DNA of 64,000 nt from contig NZ_JAIWKS010000002.1 in the NCBI RefSeq assembly GCF_021271205.1, positions 1 to 64,000 of the forward strand. Reading direction: 5' to 3'. The stretch's first letter is position 1. Every line of letters begins with the position of its first letter. The DNA comes from Pseudomonas uvaldensis. GTDB taxonomy: Bacteria > Pseudomonadota > Gammaproteobacteria > Pseudomonadales > Pseudomonadaceae. The translations under genes were made by a program, and so were the position numbers. The notes under the pieces are model-generated. The model was not told the DNA's origin. It saw only the letters and a program-made list of their open reading frames with translations, and ran no database searches. This document shows positions 8,564 to 17,092 of this stretch, in pieces.

Positions 8564-9876
8564 AAGGCGAAGACAGCATCCATATGTGGCGTCTTCAGTG
8601 GTTGTTCGGCTGGCTCCACTTCGTCCTCGCGGTCCCCGGCATCTACCTGCTGCTGGGCCTTCCGCTGATCATGCGTGAACACGGCTGGTCCGGCACCGAC
8701 ATCGGGCTGTTCCAGCTGACGGGGTTGCCGGCGGTGTTCAAGTTCCTGTTGGCGTTGCCCGTGCAGCGTTATCGGTCAGTCCAAGGGCACTACCGTCTTT
8801 GGGCGCTGGTGCTGTGCCTGCTGCTGACGCTGCTGCTGGTGCTGGTTAGCCAGCAGGCGATCACCGCCAATCGCCTGTTCCTCTTCGGCCTGGCTTTCGC
8901 CGCCGGTGTACTGGCGACCTGGGCCGATATCCCGGTCAATGCCCTGGCCATCAAATTGTTGCCACAGGCACAGCGATCACGCGCCGGGGGGATTCGTTCG
9001 GCCGCGCTGTTTCTCGCCGCCATCGTGGGCGCCGGCGTCATGTTATTGGTCCAGGCGCGCTGGGGCTGGCAGGCGCCGTTTCTGTTGATGGCCGCCGGGC
9101 TGTTGGTGGCGCTGGTCTTCCTCGGGTTACTGCATGAGGGAGAGGTCAACGACGACGGTCTTCAAGCACCCCGGCGGTCATCGGTCGATTGGTCGGGGTT
9201 TTTCGGGCAGCCCGGCGCACCTCTCTGGATCGGGTTGTTGCTCAGCGGTTTTCCGTTCCTGGGCGCCGCGTGGCTTTACCTCAAGCCGCTATTGCTGGAC
9301 CAGGGAATGCCCATGCAAGAGGTGGCCTGGATTGCCGGGGTCGGCGGCGGAGTGGTCGGTGCCCTGGCGAGCGTACTGGGCGCAAGGCTGGTGCAACACC
9401 TGGGGCCCGCAAGGGTGACGCCATGGTTCATGATCGGTGCCTTGTCGGCGCTGCTGGTGTTGACGAGCGCTGTCTGGCTCCAGGCCTCGACGCCATGGCT
9501 GGTGACGGCGGCTTTTCTATTGGCCACGGCCATGGGCGCGGTGTCGAGCCTGATGTTCGGCTTGATGATGTTTTTCTCCCGACGCCTCCAACAGGCCCAC
9601 GACTACGGTCTCCAGGCCAGCCTGTTTGTACTCACCCGTCTCCTGGTGCCGATCGGCGCCGGCGCGTTGCTCGATCGCAGTGGCCCGGCGGCCATGCTTG
9701 CCGGGCTGTGCCTGGCGATGCTCGGCGTGTGTGTCCTGGCGGTGGCTGCGCGAAGTTCGATTGCCCAGGCCACGGCGTATGCCGGTGGTTCGTTGGGCAG
9801 ACTGACCGAGCCAACGGCAACTGCATCAACTCCCCCTCAAAGCAACAGCTCCCCTCAAATCAGTTCGATCCAATAG
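8560..9876 (+). CDS. MFS transporter, RhtX/FptX-like siderophore importer
   Basis: A 438-aa inner-membrane protein with about 12 hydrophobic helices. The N-terminal part (WLHFVLAVPGIYLLLGLPL, then FQLTGLPAVFKF) resembles the RhtX/FptX group that imports intact siderophores such as rhizobactin 1021 and pyochelin without an ABC system. It starts at ATG 8560 in a four-base overlap with the methyltransferase stop. Position after a FyuA-like receptor suggests it completes the uptake route (receptor then permease). The C-terminal ~30 residues are hydrophilic and Ser/Pro/Thr rich. Import rather than export is inferred from family and context. Confidence 0.85.
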   Translation: MKGEDSIHMWRLQWLFGWLHFVLAVPGIYLLLGLPLIMREHGWSGTDIGLFQLTGLPAVFKFLLALPVQRYRSVQGHYRLWALVLCLLLTLLLVLVSQQAITANRLFLFGLAFAAGVLATWADIPVNALAIKLLPQAQRSRAGGIRSAALFLAAIVGAGVMLLVQARWGWQAPFLLMAAGLLVALVFLGLLHEGEVNDDGLQAPRRSSVDWSGFFGQPGAPLWIGLLLSGFPFLGAAWLYLKPLLLDQGMPMQEVAWIAGVGGGVVGALASVLGARLVQHLGPARVTPWFMIGALSALLVLTSAVWLQASTPWLVTAAFLLATAMGAVSSLMFGLMMFFSRRLQQAHDYGLQASLFVLTRLLVPIGAGALLDRSGPAAMLAGLCLAMLGVCVLAVAARSSIAQATAYAGGSLGRLTEPTATASTPPQSNSSPQISSIQ

Positions 9877-9887
9877 GAATGGAGTCC

Positions 9888-12302
9888 ATGAAGGCAACCT
9901 TAGGCATCTGTTTGATTACCCAGGCGCAGCCTCTGATCGAGGATGTGGCGTTTGTCGTCGAGTATTTGCAGGCCTGCTTGCAGCCTCCGGCCAATAATCC
10001 CGACTGGCCGCTCTCCATCAGGGGCAATGAATCGATGCATCGCGCCTTGGGCGTCAGGCCCCACGGTGAAGCTGTGCTGGAGACTCTGATGGTCCAGGCC
10101 CAGCAGTATCTACAGGGCAGCCCATGTGCCGCGGCGGCACTGCCCGATTTGTGGGTGCTGACTTTCGACTCGCCCCAGGCTGCCCGACAAAGCCTGCAAC
10201 GGCAGCCCCCCGCGTTGTCCAACGAGTTGTTCATACTCGATCTTTGTCAGCAAACCGAGGCCGGGGACGAAGACCCTTTTGACGAATTGATCGCCGCCGC
10301 GCCCGGTTCACGTCTATCACCCCATTCGGCGCTGCTGTATTGCGCGTTGCCGGCGCTGCCCGGATGGATGAACCGGGTCGGCGGTAACCGTCATCTGCGA
10401 GTGGCAGGGCAGGACCGGGCGGCGCGCCGGGCGGACTTGCTGCGCATCATCCTCGATCACTTGGAACACGCTCACTTCAACCGTTTGCTCGCACGTTCCA
10501 TCAGCGGTCCGTTGCTGTCGGTGAGTCTGGCGACGGAAATCACCCGCTTCATGTGCAGCCGTTGGCAGCAACGATGGGACTTTCATGCCTACACCGGGTC
10601 GATGGTGGCGGGGCTGATCCAGTCGATGCAGCAAAACCTCGCCGGCACCGGCGTGCGTTGCCTGAGCGGCTGCAACGAGCACAGCCTGGCGGTCAGCGCC
10701 ATGGCCGGTTGGCAACTGTTTGGCCGCGCCTACGTGATTACCGTGACTTCAGGCATGATCGATGAGTTTCGCGGCACCCTGGCCAACCTCAAGCGTCTCG
10801 GTGCCCCGGGGCTGATCGTGTGTGCCGACAGCCCGGAGAACGTCTGGTTTGCCTTCCAGGGCACCCATGACCTGGACAATAACGGCTGTCGGGTGATCGA
10901 GGCCCGGGGGTTGCGCCAAGTGTTCATCCGAAAGGTCGAAGAGATCGGCCCGCGCTTGGAAGAGGCCTTCGCCATGCTCGCCGAGCGGCCCGAGCCGGTA
11001 TTCATCCTGGCGACCCAGGGGGTGCTCGAATCCCGGCCCCAGGTGCCGCTGGAGGTACGCCTGCCCGACATCATTTCCACGCCAGCCTGGCGCCCCGACA
11101 CACGTCAGGCCAAGGCGCTGGACCAGGCGCTGCATCTGATCAATCACGAGCCGGTGCACGTGTTATGGCAATGCGGCAAGCTCAACGCCGAGCAACGTCG
11201 GCGGATACATGCCCTGGCCGAACGGGGTGCCATCGGGCTGGCGGACAGCATTACCCAACCCGGCAGTGTCGGTCCTTACTACGAGGGGCGGGCAGTGCCG
11301 GAGTACCTTGGGCCGTTGTCCCTCTATGGGTTCAGTCGGCGGGTGTACCAGTTCATGCATTGCGAACACGAGTTGAACGGTGCCCGGGACCACTGCGTGT
11401 TCTTTCTCAAAAGCAAGGTCGACCAGGCGGCCACGCCGTTTTCCGAAGGCAAGCTCAAGCGTCAGTTGCGGGTGGTACAGGTCAATCATGAACCACGGCA
11501 TCTTTCACCGTTCACCGACCTGGCGCTGGATGTACCGCTGGACGAATTCCTCTCCCATATCGAGCGTGGGATGCAGGTCGAGCCGCCGGTGCTCGCGCTG
11601 CGGCGCGACAAGCTGCGAGAAATGGCGCAACGCAGTGAAACCGTCGCGGTGGATCACATCGAGACCCTGCCCATGACCGCCAACTACTTTTTCCATCGGC
11701 TCGGTCACCTGGTGCGCGAGCTGATCGAGCGCCAGGATTATCGCTACACCGGTGTCTACGATGTCGGCCGTTGCGGTATTTCGGCGGTGCGTAACGTGCC
11801 TCGCACCGACCCGGGGTTTTCCGGGTGGTATGGGCGGGCGTTGATGGGGGATGCGCTGATGGCCTTGCCCTATATCGCCATGACCAGCGAGGGCAATGTC
11901 CTGGCCTTCGTCGGCGATGGCGCCCGCGCCCTGGTGCCGGATATCGAAGCGCGCCTCGCTGAAGGACTGGCCCACGCGCCGTCGGCGGGCCTGCGCAATG
12001 TCACTCTGTTCTACCTGACCAACGGCATGCTGTCGCTGATCCAGACGTATCTCGACAAACGCTATGCGCACAACGGCGCCCAGCAAGTCGCCGTCACCGG
12101 CGTCGGGGCAATGAGCGCACCGCTGGAACGGATCGGGGCCATCAGCGTACACCGAGAGCGCCTGGTCTCGTTCGACGAAGCCGCTTTGCGCCAGGCCCTG
12201 ACGCAACCCGGACGACTGAACATCTTCGACGTATTGCTGGCCCATAACTCGGAGGGCGACGGTTTGAGCCTGGTCTCCGAAACCGCCTGGAACCGTCAAT
12301 GA
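9888..12302 (+). CDS. Thiamine diphosphate-dependent enzyme (PigD-like architecture)
   Basis: An 804-aa cytoplasmic protein. The first ~200 residues are not recognisable. A pyrimidine-binding TPP domain follows, with the conserved glutamate in CNEHSLA (E264) and a VITVTSG strand, and later a diphosphate-binding domain with the GDG...N cofactor motif (FVGDGARALV, D677; then FYLTNGMLS). Such enzymes make or break C-C bonds next to carbonyls. Size, lack of acetolactate synthase features and the adjacent reductase-aminotransferase gene resemble PigD, which adds a pyruvate-derived acetyl unit to an enal in prodigiosin biosynthesis; that function is inference here. ATG 9888 is chosen over the in-frame ATG 9879 for spacing from TAGGAA. 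It is four-base coupled to a possible ATG of the next frame. Confidence 0.82.
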   Translation: MKATLGICLITQAQPLIEDVAFVVEYLQACLQPPANNPDWPLSIRGNESMHRALGVRPHGEAVLETLMVQAQQYLQGSPCAAAALPDLWVLTFDSPQAARQSLQRQPPALSNELFILDLCQQTEAGDEDPFDELIAAAPGSRLSPHSALLYCALPALPGWMNRVGGNRHLRVAGQDRAARRADLLRIILDHLEHAHFNRLLARSISGPLLSVSLATEITRFMCSRWQQRWDFHAYTGSMVAGLIQSMQQNLAGTGVRCLSGCNEHSLAVSAMAGWQLFGRAYVITVTSGMIDEFRGTLANLKRLGAPGLIVCADSPENVWFAFQGTHDLDNNGCRVIEARGLRQVFIRKVEEIGPRLEEAFAMLAERPEPVFILATQGVLESRPQVPLEVRLPDIISTPAWRPDTRQAKALDQALHLINHEPVHVLWQCGKLNAEQRRRIHALAERGAIGLADSITQPGSVGPYYEGRAVPEYLGPLSLYGFSRRVYQFMHCEHELNGARDHCVFFLKSKVDQAATPFSEGKLKRQLRVVQVNHEPRHLSPFTDLALDVPLDEFLSHIERGMQVEPPVLALRRDKLREMAQRSETVAVDHIETLPMTANYFFHRLGHLVRELIERQDYRYTGVYDVGRCGISAVRNVPRTDPGFSGWYGRALMGDALMALPYIAMTSEGNVLAFVGDGARALVPDIEARLAEGLAHAPSAGLRNVTLFYLTNGMLSLIQTYLDKRYAHNGAQQVAVTGVGAMSAPLERIGAISVHRERLVSFDEAALRQALTQPGRLNIFDVLLAHNSEGDGLSLVSETAWNRQ

Positions 12303-12325
12303 ACCCTTGCCAAGGACATACTCCC

Positions 12326-14848
12326 ATGAAATTCGGCTTCATCGCCCACCCGACCTCCATTGCCCTGCAGCGCCAGGTGAAAATCATCGACTTGTTGGAT
12401 CGCACGCTGATTGAACAGGATCGCGGCTATCAAGCGCAGTTGTGGCAGTCACGTAATCTGGTGCCGTTCGCGGACTTCGGGCGCATCGTCAGCGCCAGTG
12501 GCGCGGTGTGCGAAGGCATCTTGCATTATCTGCCGCTGACCGCCGAGCAAATGCTCAGCCAGCCACGAACCATTGCCGCCCGGGTCCTTGAAGGCGTTCA
12601 CAGCCTGCAGCAGGAGGGCGCGCAACTGGTGGGACTGGGTGGATTCACCGCGATTGTCGGCAACCGGGGGCTGCAGACACTGGAGCGCAGCGGCGTACCG
12701 GTGACCACCGGGAATTCGCTGACCGCCTACGCCGCTTACCAGAATGTGCTGGAGGCCATGGCCCGACTTGAGGTGACACCGGCCGACACTGAAGTGGCGG
12801 TGGTCGGCTATCCTGGCTCGATTGCCTTGGTCATCGCCAAACTCCTGGCCCGCGACGGCTGCCGCCTGCGCCTGGTGCACCGGGGCAGCGCCGAGCAGGG
12901 CCGTGAAAGCCTGTCCTGGCTGCCGGCACAATTCCATGGACAGGTGCTGCTGACGGCGGATATTGACAGTTGCTACGACTCGGTGCGTTTTTATGTGGCG
13001 GCGACGTCCAGCGGTGGGGTGATCGATCCTTACCGGTTGATGCCGGGGGCGGTGGTGGTGGACGCCGCGCTGCCTCGCGATGTCCAGCCGTTTCGCCAAG
13101 ACCGCCAGGACATCCTGATCATTGACGGTGGCCTGGTGTCGGCCAGCACGCAGGTACGCTTCGGCACCGAAACCCTGGGGCTGACCCCAAAGAAATTCAT
13201 GAATGGCTGCCTGGCGGAAACCCTGGTGCTGGCATTGGAGGGGCGTGCCGAGGCGTTTTCCATCGGCCGCGAACTGCCCGAGGAGCGAGTACTGGAAATT
13301 GGCCGCATCGCCCAATTGCACGGTTTCTCACCGTCGCCCATGGCGTCGTATGGCGAACGCCTGGACGAGCCGGATTTCCAGGCGCTGCGGCGTTTCCATC
13401 GGACGGCGAAGCACATCGCGCCCGTCGAACAGCAAACCGACCAGCCGACAGCCCTGCGTGCCGAAGCCTTGCGTTGCTTCGACCAGCACATCAACCCGGT
13501 GCTGCGTGAGTTCTACCGGTTCAACCACATCGAGCGAGTGTTCAACCACGGCAGTGGTTGCTGGTTGACGGACCTGGACGGCGGCCGTTACCTGGATTTT
13601 GTCGCCGGCTACGGCTGCCTCAATACCGGGCACAATCATCCGCTCATCAATCAGGCGTTACAGGCGTATCTGCAACAGCAATACCCGACGTTCGTCCAGT
13701 ACGTGTCGGTGCCCTTGCAGACCAGCCTGCTGGCCCAGCGCCTGAGCGAGCTGGCGCCCGGCAATCTGGAACGGGTGTTCTTCAGCAACTCGGGCACCGA
13801 GGCGATCGAGGCGGCATTGAAGCTGGCGATGGCGGCCATGCAGCGCCCCCGCATCCTGTATTGCGACAACGGCTACCACGGCAAGACGCTAGGGGCCTTG
13901 TCGGTCACGGGCCGGGACAAACACCGCGATCCCTTCAAGCCTTTGCTGGCACGCTGCGACTCGATCCCCTTCGGCGATCCGACCGCGCTGGAAAGTGCCT
14001 TGCTCCAGGGCGATGTCGGCGCCTTTATCCTCGAACCGATTCAAGGCGAGGGCGGGGTGATCGTGCCGCCGGAGGGTTATCTGAAGCAGGTTCGCGCGCT
14101 CTGCAGTGCCTACGATTGCCTGTTGATCGTCGATGAAATCCAGACCGGCCTGGGCCGCACCGGCAAGTTGTTCGCCTGTGAGTGGGAGGCGGTGGTGCCG
14201 GATATCCTGGTGCTGTCCAAATCATTGTCCGGCGGGGCCGTGCCCATTGGCGCGACGCTGTCCAGCGCGGCGTTATGGGATCGAGCCTATGGCAGCATCG
14301 ACACGTTTGCGTTGCACACTTCGACGTTCGGCGGCGGTAATTTCGCATCGGCTTCGGCGCTGGCAACGCTCGACGTCATCACCGCTCAGGATCTGGCCGG
14401 CAATGCCGCCCGGGTGGGTGGGCAACTGAAGCAGGCCCTGCGGGAGGCGGTGAGTCCATACCCGTTCATACGTGAAGTGCGCGGCGTCGGGTTGATGATT
14501 GCCATTGAGTTCGAGTACAGCTTCAAAGGCGGCGTCGAGGCTTTCGTGCGTGAGTTCGCCAGTCGTATCCCAGGCAACGCCGCAGGCACCTATCGCATGC
14601 TTTCCGGCAAGGCCAAGCGGCATATCGAAGAGGCCATCTGTGAGGTGGAGAAAAACTTCGAGGAGATGTTCGTTTTGCGTTTCGTCAGCAAGTTATCCCA
14701 GGACCACGGTGTATTGACCTTCGTCACGGCCAACAACAACCGGGTCATGCGCATCCAGCCGCCACTGGTACTCAATGACCTTGAAGCACAGCATTTTGTC
14801 GACGCTTTCAGGGCCGTATGCGAGGACATGTCGACCTTCCTCGCCTGA
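12326..14848 (+). CDS. Fusion: acyl-thioester (AAR-like) reductase + class III aminotransferase (PigE-like)
   Basis: An 840-aa two-domain protein. Residues about 1-350 resemble cyanobacterial acyl-ACP reductase: LVGLGGFTAIVGNRG, VPVTTGNSLTAY, an NAD(P) loop VAVVGYPGS (about 157-165) and a cysteine at 295 in NGCLAETLVLALEGR, matching the thioester-forming Cys of that family. Residues about 375-840 are a PLP class III aminotransferase with SNSGTEAIEAALKLA, IVDEIQTGLGRTG and Schiff-base Lys632 in LSKSLSGGAVPIG. The expected chemistry is thioester to aldehyde to amine, as proposed for PigE and TamH. ATG 12326 is preferred (AAGGAC nine bases upstream); ATG 12299 overlaps the TPP gene stop. It is the last gene of its operon, followed by a terminator. 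Confidence 0.85.
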   Translation: MKFGFIAHPTSIALQRQVKIIDLLDRTLIEQDRGYQAQLWQSRNLVPFADFGRIVSASGAVCEGILHYLPLTAEQMLSQPRTIAARVLEGVHSLQQEGAQLVGLGGFTAIVGNRGLQTLERSGVPVTTGNSLTAYAAYQNVLEAMARLEVTPADTEVAVVGYPGSIALVIAKLLARDGCRLRLVHRGSAEQGRESLSWLPAQFHGQVLLTADIDSCYDSVRFYVAATSSGGVIDPYRLMPGAVVVDAALPRDVQPFRQDRQDILIIDGGLVSASTQVRFGTETLGLTPKKFMNGCLAETLVLALEGRAEAFSIGRELPEERVLEIGRIAQLHGFSPSPMASYGERLDEPDFQALRRFHRTAKHIAPVEQQTDQPTALRAEALRCFDQHINPVLREFYRFNHIERVFNHGSGCWLTDLDGGRYLDFVAGYGCLNTGHNHPLINQALQAYLQQQYPTFVQYVSVPLQTSLLAQRLSELAPGNLERVFFSNSGTEAIEAALKLAMAAMQRPRILYCDNGYHGKTLGALSVTGRDKHRDPFKPLLARCDSIPFGDPTALESALLQGDVGAFILEPIQGEGGVIVPPEGYLKQVRALCSAYDCLLIVDEIQTGLGRTGKLFACEWEAVVPDILVLSKSLSGGAVPIGATLSSAALWDRAYGSIDTFALHTSTFGGGNFASASALATLDVITAQDLAGNAARVGGQLKQALREAVSPYPFIREVRGVGLMIAIEFEYSFKGGVEAFVREFASRIPGNAAGTYRMLSGKAKRHIEEAICEVEKNFEEMFVLRFVSKLSQDHGVLTFVTANNNRVMRIQPPLVLNDLEAQHFVDAFRAVCEDMSTFLA

Positions 14849-14866
14849 CGGATCGAGTGCCCTGTG

Positions 14867-14892
14867 AAAGCCCTCGAAAGAGGGCTTTTGTC
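14867..14892 (+). terminator. Rho-independent terminator
   Basis: AAAGCCCTC (14867-14875) pairs perfectly with GAGGGCTTT (14880-14888) around a GAAA tetraloop, ending in a short T run. It separates the receptor/scaffold operon from the thioacid operon, so the latter needs its own promoter. Confidence 0.92.
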
Positions 14893-14959
14893 TGTGGGTT
14901 GGATTTCCAACTGATCCTGACTATCGAAGGGCCGTTATCGCGCATTGGTAACTCCTGAA

Positions 14960-14991
14960 TGCATACGAAAACGGACCTTGTGCATATGAAA
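14960..14991 (+). promoter_or_regulatory. Candidate AraC activator site: TGCATAYGAAA direct repeats
   Basis: TGCATACGAAA (14960-14970) and TGCATATGAAA (14981-14991) are direct repeats with a 21-bp period, the arrangement expected for two AraC-type monomers on one DNA face. The half-site matches those at 5395/5416 beside the regulator gene. The repeats end 73 bp before the MoeZ-like start, a suitable distance for an activator. The rest of the 14893-15064 interval contains no gene. Confidence 0.68.
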
Positions 14992-15064
14992 TTCAAAGCC
15001 CTTCGAATTGATTAATCAAAGGGTCTGCCTGAGAATTACTTACATTCAGCAACAGGTATTAAAC

Positions 15065-16237
15065 ATGAAACTTCCTCCGCTTGTCGCTCCTGTTTCGAGT
15101 CTAAGTAACGAAGAAATAACCCGCTACAGTCGACACTTGTTGATTCCCGATGTGGGCCTGGAAGGGCAGCGCCGTTTAAAGAGCAGCAAAGTATTGGTTA
15201 TCGGTGCCGGAGGCCTCGGTTCGCCGGCATTGCTTTACCTGGCTGCGGCCGGTATCGGCACCCTGGGGATCATCGATTTCGACCGTGTTGACGAATCCAA
15301 TCTGCAACGCCAGGTGATCCACCGGGTGGCCACGGTTGGCCAGTTGAAGGTCGACAGCGCCGCCGAAACCATCAACGCGTTGAACCCTTATGTAAACGTC
15401 GAGCGCCATGAACAGCGGCTGGAACCGGAAAGCGCCGTGCAGTTGTTCAGCCAGTACGACCTGATCCTCGATGGTACCGACAATTTTGCCACTCGTTACC
15501 TGGTCAATGATGCCTGTGTGCTGGCCGACAAACCCTACGTTTGGGGCTCGATCTTCCGTTTCGAAGGCCAGGCCTCGGTGTTCTGGGAAAACGCTCCGGG
15601 CGGTGTCGGCCTCAACTACCGCGACCTGTACCCCGAGCCGCCTCCGCCGGAACTGGCGCCCTCGTGTTCCGAAGGCGGGGTGCTGGGCATTTTATGTGCG
15701 TCCATCGGTGCAATCATGGCCACTGAAGCGATCAAGCTGATCACCGGCATTGGCGAGAGTTTGCTGGGGCGTCTGATGGTGTACGACGCGCTGGAGATGT
15801 CTTACCGGCAGATGCCGCTGCGCCGAGTCCCGGGCCGTCAGCCCATCACGGCCTTGAGCGACTATCAGGCTTTCTGCGGCTTGAACGTGCCCCACGGTGT
15901 GCAGGATTCGGACATACCCTCGATCAGCGCCCGGCAACTGCAGGCGTTGCGCCAAAGCGGCGAGCAAGTGCTGCTGATCGATGTACGTGAACGCGCCGAA
16001 TGGGACATCGTGCGGATACCCGGCGCCCAACACATGCCCAAGGGGCCGAAGACCGCGGAACTGATCGAAAGCCGTTTCGGCAAGCACGCCAACCTGGTCC
16101 TGCACTGCAAGACCGGCGCACGTTCCAGGGCGGTATTGCTTGAACTTCAGGCGCGCGGTTTCAGCAATGTACGCAACCTCGACGGTGGGGTGTTGGCCTG
16201 GGTCCGGGATGTCGAACCATCGTTGCCGGCCTACTGA
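15065..16237 (+). CDS. MoeZ-like adenylyltransferase/sulfurtransferase (E1 + rhodanese)
   Basis: A 390-aa protein that would adenylate the C-terminal glycine of a ThiS-like carrier and convert it to a thiocarboxylate. The ThiF/MoeB domain (about 15-265) has the nucleotide loop GAGGLGS (47-53), DGTDNF and Cys201 in APSCSEGGVLGIL. The rhodanese domain (about 285-390) has active-site Cys348 in HCKTGARS. The zinc-binding Cys pairs of MoeB are absent, as in actinobacterial MoeZ. Start ATG 15065 has CAGG upstream; the frame is open to TTG 15008. It is the first gene of the thioacid operon, immediately before JAMM and ThiS-like genes, the same trio as qbsC-qbsD-qbsE of thioquinolobactin synthesis. 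Confidence 0.93.
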   Translation: MKLPPLVAPVSSLSNEEITRYSRHLLIPDVGLEGQRRLKSSKVLVIGAGGLGSPALLYLAAAGIGTLGIIDFDRVDESNLQRQVIHRVATVGQLKVDSAAETINALNPYVNVERHEQRLEPESAVQLFSQYDLILDGTDNFATRYLVNDACVLADKPYVWGSIFRFEGQASVFWENAPGGVGLNYRDLYPEPPPPELAPSCSEGGVLGILCASIGAIMATEAIKLITGIGESLLGRLMVYDALEMSYRQMPLRRVPGRQPITALSDYQAFCGLNVPHGVQDSDIPSISARQLQALRQSGEQVLLIDVRERAEWDIVRIPGAQHMPKGPKTAELIESRFGKHANLVLHCKTGARSRAVLLELQARGFSNVRNLDGGVLAWVRDVEPSLPAY

Positions 16238-16257
16238 GCCTGAACGGAGGACCGAGG

Positions 16258-16665
16258 ATGTTGAGTATTCGTGCCGGCCTGCTGGAAGCCATGCTGGAGC
16301 AGGCGCGACGGGATCATCCGTTGGAAACCTGCGGCATTGTCGTCGCCCCGGCCGGCGTTCGTACCGCCGAGCGCTTGGTGCCGATGGACAACGCCGCCCG
16401 TTCGCCAACGTTCTTCACGTTCGATCCCAGGCAACAGTTAGCGGTTTGGCGAGCGCTGGACGAACGAGACGAAGAGTGCAGAGTGATCTATCACTCGCAT
16501 ACCGCCAGTGTCGCTTATCCGAGCGCCGAAGACGTGCGTTATGCCGGTGATGCCTCGCTGCATTACGTCATTGTTTCAACTCTGCCGGATATTGATGAAT
16601 GGGTGCGAAGTTATCGCATCATCAATAACAAAGTGACTGAAGAGCGTATTTGCGTCGTTGACTGA
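16258..16665 (+). CDS. JAMM/Mov34 (M67) metalloprotease, QbsD-like
   Basis: A 135-aa zinc protease domain. The full JAMM signature is present: Glu23 (HPLETCG) and H79-x-H81-x7-S89-x2-D92 (HSHTASVAYPSAED). In the thioquinolobactin pathway the homologue trims a C-terminal dipeptide from its sulfur carrier to expose the Gly-Gly. The carrier here already ends in Gly-Gly, so this enzyme may instead cleave carrier-substrate conjugates or be a relic of that step (inference). GGAGG precedes ATG 16258. It lies 20 bp after the MoeZ-like gene. Confidence 0.93.
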   Translation: MLSIRAGLLEAMLEQARRDHPLETCGIVVAPAGVRTAERLVPMDNAARSPTFFTFDPRQQLAVWRALDERDEECRVIYHSHTASVAYPSAEDVRYAGDASLHYVIVSTLPDIDEWVRSYRIINNKVTEERICVVD

Positions 16666-16735
16666 AACTTGTCGGTGGCGCGGTTCAAATAATATTCATG
16701 GCCAAAGAGCTTATTAAAGGCTCAGGGAGTTCTGC

Positions 16736-17008
16736 ATGTCGATATTTGTCACAGTGCCCACTTTGTTGCGCACTTTTACCCAAGATCAGAAACGCGTCGA
16801 AGTTCAAGGGCAGACTGTTCTTGAAGTGATCGAATACATGGAAAAACAGTATCCGGGCGTCAAGGAGCGACTGATAGGCGACGGTCAGGTGCATCGTTTC
16901 GTGAACATCTATGTCAACGATGATGACATCCGTTTTGCCGACAACCTCGGCACCGCGCTCAAGGCCGGTGACAGCCTCACCATTCTCCCTGCGGTTGCCG
17001 GAGGCTGA
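16736..17008 (+). CDS. ThiS/MoaD-like sulfur carrier protein
   Basis: A 90-aa beta-grasp protein ending exactly in Gly-Gly (LPAVAGG-stop), the site of adenylation and thiocarboxylation. The family core is visible (VTVPTLLRTFT at the start, GDSLTILPAVAGG at the end). It would carry sulfur as a protein thiocarboxylate from the MoeZ-like enzyme to the activated small-molecule carboxylate. AGGGAG precedes ATG 16736. Its presence inside a metallophore operon, away from moa and thi genes, points to a dedicated secondary-metabolism carrier. Confidence 0.93.
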   Translation: MSIFVTVPTLLRTFTQDQKRVEVQGQTVLEVIEYMEKQYPGVKERLIGDGQVHRFVNIYVNDDDIRFADNLGTALKAGDSLTILPAVAGG

Positions 17009-17092
17009 GGGCCGACGTTGACCTGGGGCTGCGCGCGGTACCTCACTAAAGGCCCGCGTGTGGCGGTATGGAAACCTGCTGGTATAGGTCTT

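Noticed and set aside
9189..9887. N-terminal extension of the TPP enzyme frame back to 9189
   Set aside because: This part lies entirely within the FptX-like transporter gene in another frame and translates to low-complexity Arg/Gly-rich sequence; ATG 9888 has a proper ribosome site.
15008..15019. TTGATTAATCAA palindrome before the MoeZ-like gene, resembling an ANR/FNR box
   Set aside because: The half-sites are separated by two bases instead of four, so it does not fit the ANR spacing; it may be incidental or part of the promoter.
15039..15057. GAGAATTACTTACATTCAG as a Fur box for the thioacid operon
   Set aside because: Only about 10 of 19 positions match the consensus, little above chance in AT-rich promoter DNA.
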